A stretch of 64,000 nt of DNA from positions 62,001 to 126,000 of the forward strand of contig NZ_JAACFU010000018.1 of the NCBI RefSeq assembly GCF_029051725.1, read 5' to 3'. The notes under the pieces were generated by a model. That model saw nothing but the letters and a program-made list of their open reading frames with translations, was not told where the DNA came from and made no database searches. The stretch is from Bradyrhizobium sp. CSS354. Lineage in GTDB: Bacteria; Pseudomonadota; Alphaproteobacteria; Rhizobiales; Xanthobacteraceae. Shown here piece by piece: positions 38,065 to 45,874 of the stretch (within the stretch, counting starts at the first letter, position 1; each line of letters starts with the position of its first letter). Position numbers and translations under genes: made by a program.

Positions 38065-38106
38065 CTTTCGACCAGTTTACTCACGGTTCCCTTCTGGTAG
38101 ATCAAA
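38065..38106 (+). promoter_or_regulatory. 42-base element upstream of STAND regulator 2
   Basis: CTTTCGACCAGTTTACT, a 10-base spacer, then TTCTGGTAGATCAAA. It is the partner of the element at 29762-29803 and ends 37 bases before the GTG start. Conserved blocks around an unconserved spacer of fixed length point to protein binding, not coding or recent duplication. Confidence 0.7.
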
Positions 38107-38143
38107 GTGCAGAGTTCAGCTCTTTCACTGGAATGATTGGCCC

Positions 38144-40987
38144 GTGCCGGACACTAACGACCAGGATTCGGCCATTGCTTTCGGGCCATTCCGGCTGTTC
38201 GCAAAGACGCGGCTGCTCGAGAAGGACGGCGCCCCGGTTCACCTCGGCGGCCGCGCACTCGACATTCTCGTTTTCCTCGCCGAGCGCGCCGGCGAGGTCG
38301 TGGACAAGCGTGAGTTGATCCGGCGGGTCTGGGCCGACGTGAATGTGGACGAAGGCAGCCTGCGCTTTCACATCACGACGCTGCGCAAGGCCTTGGGCGA
38401 TCCGGGCGAAGGCTCCCGCTACGTCGTCAACGTCCCCGGGCGGGGTTATTGCTTCACGGCCGCGCTGCTCCGGGCTGCCCCTTCGGAGAACCGGACCAGC
38501 CAGCCCGTTGCTTCGCCGCGCTCGCTGCCCCCGCCGCTTTCTAAGATGATCGGGCGGGACGATGCGGTCGAGAGAATTTCCGCCGAGCTTGCCTTGCATC
38601 GCTTCGTCACGATCGTCGGCCCCGGCGGGATCGGCAAGACTTCGGTCGCACTGGCCGTGGCGCATCGCGAGCTCCAGGCTTTCGACGGCCAGGTGTGTTT
38701 TGTCGATTTCGGCGCACTCAGGGAGACCCGGCTCGTTGCGGGAACGATTGCGGCCGCGCTGGGCCTGACCATCAATTCCGAGGACCCGATGCCGGGGTTG
38801 CTGACGTTCCTGCGCAGCCGGCGGATGCTGTTGGTCTTCGACAGTTGCGAGCACATCCTCGACGATCTCGCCCCTCTGGCGGAGCGTATCGTCCGGGAAG
38901 CAGGCGGGCTGCATATTCTCGCCACCAGCCGCGAATCCTTCCGCGCCGAAGGTGAGCGTGTCCATCGGCTGTTTCCACTGGATTGCCCGCCAGAGCGGGA
39001 CGGACTCGGCATCGCCGATATCCTTGCCTATCCCGCAACTCAGCTCTTCGTGGAACGCATTGCAGAGAGCCTGAGCGAGTTCGAGCTCAGCGAAGAGGAT
39101 GCGCCGCTCGTGGCCGATATCTGCCGTCGGCTGGACGGCATCGCGCTCGCGATCGAGCTCGCGGCCGGGCGTGTGAACGCCTACGGCATTGCCGGGACCG
39201 CCTCGCTGCTCGACAGCCGTTTCTCACTGCTCTGGCGCGGGCGGCGCACCGCTGTCCCGCGGCACCACACCCTGAGTGCGGCGCTCGCCTGGAGCTATGA
39301 TTTGCTGCCGGCGACCGAAAGCGCAACGCTGCGCGGATTGTCGGCGTTCGTCGGGCCGTTCACGCTGGAAGCCGCGCTTGCGGTCTCGTCCTGTCAGGGC
39401 ATCGGCGAGGCAGAAGCCGCCGAGGCGATCTCCAATCTGCTTTCCAAATCGCTGATCGCGACCTCGCCTGCGGAGCGGCGGCTGCGCTATCGCCTGCTGG
39501 ATACGACGCGTGCCTTCGTCGCGGAGAAGCTCGTCGAGAACGGCGAAGCTGACCGCGTCGCACGCGCCCACGCCGAATATTTTCGCGATTTCCTGCGCGA
39601 CATCGCGCTCCAATCCACGGGTATGCAGAGCGCCGGCGGCTTCCTTCCCTATGCCGACCACCTGCCCAATGTTCGGGCCGCGCTGACCTGGAGCTTTTCA
39701 GACGGCGGGGACCGAACGATCGGCGTGGATCTGGCGGCGTCAGCGGCGCAATTCTTTCTCGAGCTGACATTGCTGACGGAATGCTACCGCTGGACCCAGC
39801 AGGCGCTGGCGTCCCCCGATGCGAGCGCGGTGGATGGCCGCAATGAAATGATCTTGCAGGCCGCGCTCGGCGTCTCCGCGATGTTCACGCAGGGCAATAC
39901 CGAAGCGGTCCGCTCGGCATTCACGCGCAGTCTCCAGCTTGCCCAGGAGCTCCAGGATCTGCACTGGCAGCTCTGGCTGCTGCGCGGATTGCACATCTAC
40001 CTCACCAGGGTCGGAGATTTTCACGGAGCACTCGGAACCGGCGAACAGGGCGAGAGCGTCGCGCGGAAGCTGAACGATCCCGCCAGCACGTTGAACGTCG
40101 AGTGGATGCTGGGCGTCGCTCATCATTTGATCGGCAACCAGGAGAAGGCGGTGCAGCTCTGCGAGAGCGCGATGTTGCATAATCCCGGCTCGCAGCGGCT
40201 GAATATCGGGCATCTCGGCTATGACGACCGCATCGTCGCACTGGTGGCGCTGGCACGCGGGCTTTGGCTCACCGGCCGGCCCGATCGTGCGATCGAGGCG
40301 TCCCGATACACCGTTCGCGAAGCCGAGCTGCTCGAGCAACCGCTCACTCTCGGTATTTCCTTGATCTGGACCATCTACGTGTTCCTCTGGGTCGGCGACT
40401 TGGCCAATGCGGAAATCCTGATCGAGCGGCTGATCGATCATTCCGCGCGGCACTTCCTCGGGCCCTATCACGCGGTCGGCATCGGCCAGAAGGGTGAGCT
40501 GCTGCTTCGCCGCGGCGACGTCGCCGCCGGCATCGAGCACCTCCGCCGCAGCCAGGCCACGCTGTACGCGACGCGACACCGGATCATGACGACGGTGTTT
40601 GCGACCGCGCTCGCGGAGGGACTTGTGGTGCAGAACCTGGCCGACGAAGCCTTGCAGACCATCAATGGTGCCATCGCGGAGATCCCCGCTCATGGCGAAT
40701 CCTTCGACATGCCCGAGATGCTCAGGGTCAAGGGCGATATCCTCGCCCGGTCGGGCAATGCCGCGGAGGCCGAAAGCTGTTTCCGGGACTCGCTCGATCT
40801 GTCACGCCGCCAATGCGCGCTCGGCTGGGAGCTGCGGGGGGCAATCAGTCTCGGCCGGGTCTGGCGCCAAGCCGGAAAGGCCGGAGATGCACGCGCCCTG
40901 CTCGCCCCCCTCGTTTCGCGGTACCAGGAGGGCCTCCAGACTCGTGATCTCGTCGCCGCCAGGGAGCTCCTTACGGCGCTGAATTGA
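38144..40987 (+). CDS. OmpR-type winged-helix/STAND ATPase regulator 2
   Basis: 947 residues from the GTG at 38144, matching the start of regulator 1; the open frame extends further upstream without family-like sequence. The winged helix spans about 10-106, the ATPase has Walker A GPGGIGKTS at 159-167, Walker B MLLVFDSCEH and ATSRES, and the C-terminal half is TPR-like. The first 450 residues are very close to regulator 1 and the C-terminal half has diverged more, as expected if the paralogues bind related DNA but sense different signals. Confidence 0.88.
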   Translation: MPDTNDQDSAIAFGPFRLFAKTRLLEKDGAPVHLGGRALDILVFLAERAGEVVDKRELIRRVWADVNVDEGSLRFHITTLRKALGDPGEGSRYVVNVPGRGYCFTAALLRAAPSENRTSQPVASPRSLPPPLSKMIGRDDAVERISAELALHRFVTIVGPGGIGKTSVALAVAHRELQAFDGQVCFVDFGALRETRLVAGTIAAALGLTINSEDPMPGLLTFLRSRRMLLVFDSCEHILDDLAPLAERIVREAGGLHILATSRESFRAEGERVHRLFPLDCPPERDGLGIADILAYPATQLFVERIAESLSEFELSEEDAPLVADICRRLDGIALAIELAAGRVNAYGIAGTASLLDSRFSLLWRGRRTAVPRHHTLSAALAWSYDLLPATESATLRGLSAFVGPFTLEAALAVSSCQGIGEAEAAEAISNLLSKSLIATSPAERRLRYRLLDTTRAFVAEKLVENGEADRVARAHAEYFRDFLRDIALQSTGMQSAGGFLPYADHLPNVRAALTWSFSDGGDRTIGVDLAASAAQFFLELTLLTECYRWTQQALASPDASAVDGRNEMILQAALGVSAMFTQGNTEAVRSAFTRSLQLAQELQDLHWQLWLLRGLHIYLTRVGDFHGALGTGEQGESVARKLNDPASTLNVEWMLGVAHHLIGNQEKAVQLCESAMLHNPGSQRLNIGHLGYDDRIVALVALARGLWLTGRPDRAIEASRYTVREAELLEQPLTLGISLIWTIYVFLWVGDLANAEILIERLIDHSARHFLGPYHAVGIGQKGELLLRRGDVAAGIEHLRRSQATLYATRHRIMTTVFATALAEGLVVQNLADEALQTINGAIAEIPAHGESFDMPEMLRVKGDILARSGNAAEAESCFRDSLDLSRRQCALGWELRGAISLGRVWRQAGKAGDARALLAPLVSRYQEGLQTRDLVAARELLTALN

Positions 40988-41031
40988 GAGTATCTTCAAT
41001 GGGATACTGCGAGGATATCCGCTCGCAACTC

Positions 41032-41046
41032 CTAACAAATTCTAAC
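41032..41046 (+). promoter_or_regulatory. CTAAC period-10 direct repeat, site C
   Basis: CTAAC-AAATT-CTAAC, two perfect pentamers 10 bases apart; the pentamer 10 bases further upstream (CTCGC) is degenerate. It points toward the gene starting at 41106, 59 bases away, in the same orientation as sites A, B and D. Confidence 0.55.
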
Positions 41047-41105
41047 ACGCCAAGCCGCATCCGCCCCGCCATGGTGGTGGCACTTCATGGTGGATATGGC
41101 GGGAC

Positions 41106-41813
41106 ATGGCGCTTCTTGACGATGTAATTGATGCCAGCGGCGGAATGGCCCGTTGGAATAGCTTGAGCCGGTTCACGCTTCACCTCTCCGTCGCCGGAAC
41201 GCTGTTCTCCAGCACCGGACATGCCAGCGAATTCAAGGACGTGACGGCGGAGGGCTCGACCCGCACGCAGTCGGTCCGCTTCACCGGCATCACCGGAGGC
41301 GAACACTCCGGCTCTTTTCAGCCGGACGCGATCACGATCGAAAGCCTCGAGGGTGAGATCCTGCGGACCTGGCGCAATCCAAGCCTCGCGTTCACCGAGG
41401 CCGGTTCGCCCACGCTGGTGGACGAACTGCATCTCGTCTTCTTCTGCGGCGTCGCGATCTGGAATTATCTGACCAATCCATTCCTGCTCGCTCATCCAGA
41501 TGTCGTGGTGGAGGAACTGCCACCGTGGCAGGAGAACAACGAGTCATGGCGGCGGTTGCGGGCGCAGTTCCCGCCGGGCCTGATCACGCTCGCGCCCGAG
41601 CAGATCTTCTATTTCGACGACAACGCGTTGCAACGGCGGACCGATCACGATCTGTTCGGGATGAAGGTCGCGCATTACTCCTGGGCCCATGACAGCTTCG
41701 GCGGCATCGTGGTGCCGACGCTCCGACGCGCGCAGACGCTGCGGCCCGATGGATCCGTGGTCGCCAAACCCGTGCTGATGGACGTCGAGATCTTTGACGC
41801 CGTCTTCGAGTAG
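41106..41813 (+). CDS. Conserved protein of unknown function next to STAND regulators
   Basis: 235 residues, starting at the ATG at 41106. No signal peptide or membrane segment. The sequence alternates short strands (FTLHLSVAGTLFSS, SVRFTGITGGEHSGSFQPD, AHYSWAHDSFGGIVVPTLRR), suggesting a beta-rich fold that might bind a lipid or small ligand. No catalytic motif is recognised. Its promoter carries the CTAAC site C, so it is probably a target of the local regulators. Confidence 0.7.
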   Translation: MALLDDVIDASGGMARWNSLSRFTLHLSVAGTLFSSTGHASEFKDVTAEGSTRTQSVRFTGITGGEHSGSFQPDAITIESLEGEILRTWRNPSLAFTEAGSPTLVDELHLVFFCGVAIWNYLTNPFLLAHPDVVVEELPPWQENNESWRRLRAQFPPGLITLAPEQIFYFDDNALQRRTDHDLFGMKVAHYSWAHDSFGGIVVPTLRRAQTLRPDGSVVAKPVLMDVEIFDAVFE

Positions 41814-41839
41814 CGGCACGCGCGATTCGCTTCGACTGT

Positions 41840-44453
41840 TCAGGCCGCCGGCTCGTTCAGCACGCGCCGTGCCGCCTTGAGATCGGCGGTCTCGAATCCT
41901 TCCGAGAACCGGGCATAGGTTTGGGCGAGCTGTTCGAGCGGATTTTTCAGACCTTGCCGGACACGAAGGCGCGCCAGCGACATCTCGGCTCGCAGCCGCC
42001 AGGATAACGCGCCCTGCTGTTCGGCGAGCGAGATCGAGGCGACAAGATCCGCCTCGGCCGCGTCGAGACTGCCGTTATGCGCCTCCAGCTCTCCGCGCAG
42101 ACGGAGCAGCTCGGGCATGTCGAAGGCGCCGCCTTCCTGCTCGACCCCCAGAATGGTTTCGTGAAGAACCTGAATGCCCTCCGTCAATTGTCCCAAGTTG
42201 ACCAGGCCCCGAGACAGATCCGCGGCGAACGCCGAGGCGTAGAGTTCGTAGCGATCGGCGTGCAGGCGTGGAAGCGCGCTCCGCATCAGCTCGACGCCGC
42301 CGGCGACCTCGCCTCGAGCGATCATGCTCTGCGCCCGAAAACCCACCGCGACGGCTTCGTAGGGCACGAGTCCGTGCATGCTCGCATGCGCGGCCAGGCG
42401 ATCGGTCATGGCCTCGACTGACGACCAGTCGCCGAGCCAGCCGAACACCGAAGCGGACCAGCATAATGCGATACAATGCATAACTACGTCATGCGGCGCT
42501 GAAGCGCCGACGAGCGGCCGGATGCATTCAAGCGCGCGATCGGGAAAACCGCGCAGCCACAGCACGCGTGCGAGCGGAATCTGCGGAGTGCGTGAATAGG
42601 CGAAATGCCCGGGTTGGGTCCCGCGGAGCGCAGCGTCGTCGCGCAGGCCCTGGTCGAGATGGGCTTGCGCCTCGGCCTGGTCTCCGGCGAGGTGATATGA
42701 CACGCCGAGCAGCGCTTTGCTCCCGGCGATGCCCGCGGTATCGCCGATGACGCGGGCAATCCGCTCGGCGTAAAGCGCAGTCGGCACCAGATGCCGATAG
42801 CGACCGGTTCGGCGATAGAACATGTTGAGCCGGGACAACAGCCTGAATGTGTTGGCGTGATCGGAAAGCGCTTCCGCTATTTCCAGCCCGCGCCTGAGCG
42901 CCGCTTCCGCCTGCTCGCTGTTGCGCTCGGTGAACATGAAGGCGTGACCGAGCGTCGACTGAAGTTCGAGCTCCCATGCGCCACCCCGGTCGGCCTCGTC
43001 GAGCATTGCGAGTGCGCGATCGGACCAGATGCGCGCCTCGTTCAGCAAATTGAGTTCGACGAACAGCCTTGTGCAGCTGCCGGCGAGCGGCACGCGCAAG
43101 CCGGCGCCTTCGTCGTTGGCATAAACCCATTGCAGTGCAGCGCGGGCATCGGCGAGCAGGCTCGCGCGTTCCGGCAAACGTGACGCATGATCGCTGCCCT
43201 CCTTATCCTTCATGCCCACTTCGAGCGTGCATTGAACATAGAGAGCGTGACGGTGCGCTATCTCGGCCAGCTGTCCGCCGTCGGCCAGTTTCTGCAGGGC
43301 ATAGGCACGCGTTGCGTCGAGCAGGCGATAGCGCCGCGATGCGCCGTCCGGCTGGGCGGAAACCAGTGACTTCACCACGAGTTGCTCCAGCGCCTCGACG
43401 GCGCGATCCTCCGGCATCTCCGCGCCGGCCGCGACCGCTATCGCGCCCTTCAACGTGAAGTGACCTGCGAAGATGGCGAGGCGCTGAAATACGATCCGCT
43501 CGTTCTCGCCGATCAGACCGAAACTCCAGTCGAGCGTAGCGCCGAGCGTCTGCTGCCGTGGCGGCGCCGTTCGCCGCCCGCGCCATTCGAGCTGTAGCCG
43601 ATTGTCGAGCAGCGCCGCGGCTGGTTGCGAGGATGACGATGCCGGGCGCCTCCCGGTAGATGTTTTCTGCAAGGCGCGCGACCTCCTCGATGACGTGCTC
43701 GCAGCTGTCGAGCACGAGAAGCAGCCGGCGGCCACGCAGGAAATTGACGATGCTGGCCGAGGGGTCGTCGTGGTGTACGACGAGGCCCAACGCGGCGGCG
43801 ACCGTGCTCGCGACCAGGGCCGCGTCCTTGAGCGGACCGAATTCGAGAAAATGGACGTTGCCGTCGAAGCTATCGCACATCTCGTGCGCGAGCGCGGTCG
43901 CAACGGTGGTCTTGCCGATGCCGCCCGGCCCTCGCAGCGTGACGAAGCGATCGCGGAGCAAGCGGGCCGCCAACTCGGCCACGGCGTCATCGCGCCCGAC
44001 CATCCGGTCCAATCGGCGCGGCAGCGACGGTGGCGGCGCGGCGCTTCCAGGCGCACGCGACGCCGGCGCAGGCAACTCCGCGCGCTCGCCACGCCGCACG
44101 GGCGCGACGAAGCAATAGCCCCGCCCCGGAATGGTGGTGATGTAACGTGCACCATCCTTTCCGTCGCCGAGCACCTTGCGCAGCTCCGCGACATGGACGC
44201 GCAGGCTGATCTCCTCCACGGAAAGTCCAGACCACGCATAGCCGAGAATTTCGTCCTTCGGGACCACTTCGCCGGCGCGACTGACCAGCAGGCGCAAGAT
44301 ATCCGTCGCGCGGCTGCCGAGCCTGACCGGCAAGCCATCCTTCTCCAGCAGCCGCGACCGAAGCGAAAAGGGCCCGAACGCGACGGCATCGAAAGCTGGG
44401 ATCGTCGCGGCGTTGCTGCCGCGGGGACCGTGTCCGGTCGAGAGCTCGGTCAC
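41840..44453 (-). pseudogene. STAND regulator 3, broken by an out-of-frame internal deletion
   Basis: The 5' part (44453 to about 43615, some 278 residues) has the winged helix (FGPFSLRSRLLEKDG, GRGYCFVA), Walker A GPGGIGKTT, Walker B LLLVLDSCEH and ends ILATSR. The next base on, family sequence resumes in another frame at AALLDNRLQLEWRGRR and stays open to 41840 through WSFGLIGENER and the TPR-like half. In both paralogues about 90 residues lie between ATSR and SLLDSRF. So roughly 270 bases were lost at about 43612-43625 and the frame changed. The two pieces cannot make one protein; the 416-residue frame reads into nonsense after the junction. Confidence 0.85.
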
Positions 44454-44807
44454 TTCTGACGCATCCTGACAGCTGATCCATGGAAATGCGGCGCGACTAT
44501 ACCCGGCACTCGTGCGAGGTCCAGCGAGGGCACTGCACAGAACTCACACCGCCGCATCGATCTCCACGGGATGTTCTGCGCTCTCCCGAGTCGGATCAGG
44601 GAGGCGCAAATATCTGATAAAATTTGCAAAAAAGGCGCTTCCTGAGACGGGATGTCGCACCTGATGCGCTCCCACAAAAACTAACACATCCTAATCACCA
44701 CTAACGAGCTTGCAGCGCAGCTCACCCCTATCCTCTCACCATGGAAAACGTGGGGCTTTGCGCGTTTGCGGTCGCAAACAGCGGAGGAAGCCCGGAGAGG
44801 ACGAACG
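44454..44807. other. 354-base divergent control region
   Basis: Lies between broken STAND regulator 3 and the AraC gene. The recognised element is CTAAC site D at 44681-44705. The 42-base element found upstream of regulators 1 and 2 is not seen here. No gene was recognised. Confidence 0.55.
44681..44705 (+). promoter_or_regulatory. CTAAC period-10 direct repeat, site D (AraC promoter)
   Basis: CTAAC-N5-CTAAT-N5-CTAAC followed by GAGC. Three pentamers with exact 10-base period, 102 bases before the ATG at 44808, the same distance and orientation as site A relative to its gene (101 bases). Confidence 0.65.
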
Positions 44808-45794
44808 ATGTTGACCAATTTGCAGGCGGCTGAAGCCTGGATTGAATTTCCGGGCGGCTCGGGGGATTGCGAGATCCCCCAGGCAACACAAGCGATCATT
44901 CGGGAGCGTCAATGGCGTCAAATCGATCCGCGCACCGGGGCGGCGGCCGCCGATGACATCGCGATCTCGCGATGGGAGGACCCGCGGAGCACCTCGTCGC
45001 ACCAGGCGACGACGCCTGACGATCGCTATTTCGTCGGCATCGCACTGAAGGCCACGCGCGCGAAACTCACCCGGGATCGTCAGGTCATTTTCGACGGCAC
45101 CATGCCCGCAGGCACACTGTATCTCACCGCGCCGTCGAAGCCCCTCGCGGTGCAATTCCAGTCGCCATGCGCCTTCCTGCACTTCCACATCTCCGCGGAT
45201 CACTTTCCGGAGCAATCTTCGGCGACCGAAGGATTGAATGATCTCGTCCTGTTGCGCGACCCGCTCGCAGCCGAGCTTGCCAAGGCGCTGATCGAACTTG
45301 GCGACGCCGCGGACCACGAGTTTACGCGCTGCATTGGCCAAACCCTCGCGATGCATCTCGCGCGCCTGGAATTGCCACGCGCCAAGGTCAATGCCTTGCC
45401 GAAATGGCGGCTGCGGCGGGTTGAGCAATATGTCGCCGATCATTTCCACCGCGGCATCAGCCTGTCCGAACTCGCCAAGGTCGCCGGCCTGTCCAGAATG
45501 CACTTCGCGGCGCAGTTCCGCGTCGCGACCGGTTACCGGCCCCGCGAATATCTGCTCAATCACCGGATCGAGCATGCCAAGATGCTGCTGGCAGCCACCG
45601 ACCGGCCGTTGGCGGAGATCGCGCTTGCGGTCGGCTTCAGCACGCAGGCGCATTTTTCGACCGTGTTCAAGCGCATCAGCGATCAATCCCCGGCACGCTG
45701 GCGCCTCGCCAACAAGGGCGAACGGCGAGAGGTGCAAGCACTCCCGCCGCGTCGTCCTTCGACGGAGAGGGACTGGATCAGCGCAGCCGCGTAA
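44808..45794 (+). CDS. AraC-family transcriptional regulator
   Basis: 328 residues from the ATG at 44808. The C-terminal 110 residues hold the two AraC helix-turn-helices: YVADHFHRGISLSELAKVAG with SRMHFAAQFRVATGYRPREY, then IALAVGFSTQAHFSTVFKRI. The N-terminal 200 residues are a divergent sensor domain. Its promoter has CTAAC site D, which suggests it is a second-tier regulator under the STAND proteins. A strong terminator follows. Confidence 0.9.
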   Translation: MLTNLQAAEAWIEFPGGSGDCEIPQATQAIIRERQWRQIDPRTGAAAADDIAISRWEDPRSTSSHQATTPDDRYFVGIALKATRAKLTRDRQVIFDGTMPAGTLYLTAPSKPLAVQFQSPCAFLHFHISADHFPEQSSATEGLNDLVLLRDPLAAELAKALIELGDAADHEFTRCIGQTLAMHLARLELPRAKVNALPKWRLRRVEQYVADHFHRGISLSELAKVAGLSRMHFAAQFRVATGYRPREYLLNHRIEHAKMLLAATDRPLAEIALAVGFSTQAHFSTVFKRISDQSPARWRLANKGERREVQALPPRRPSTERDWISAAA

Positions 45795-45837
45795 GCATCC
45801 GCTCGCGCCCTCATCCTCCCGGGCCTGCGAGCCACTC

Positions 45838-45874
45838 GGGCCGTCCCTGCACCCACAGGGCGGCCCCTTTTTTT
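45838..45874 (+). terminator. Intrinsic terminator after the AraC gene
   Basis: GGGCCG-T-CCCTG pairs with CAGGG-CGGCCC (one bulged T, 6-base loop), followed by seven T. It lies 43 bases past the AraC stop codon and abuts the convergent BisC-type stop codon at 45875. Confidence 0.88.

Larger units (their letters stand above)
37810..38143. other. 334-base divergent control region
   Basis: The interval between the HWE kinase and STAND regulator 2. It contains the CTAAC site B near the kinase and the 42-base shared element near the regulator. No gene was recognised in it. Confidence 0.6.

Noticed and set aside
37994-38143. Longer N-terminus for STAND regulator 2
   Set aside because: The added 50 residues have no counterpart in the paralogue and would run through the conserved 42-base element; the GTG at 38144 aligns with the start of regulator 1.
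43602-44459. 285-residue open frame opposite the broken regulator
   Set aside because: Complement of the winged-helix and ATPase sequence; no independent motif.
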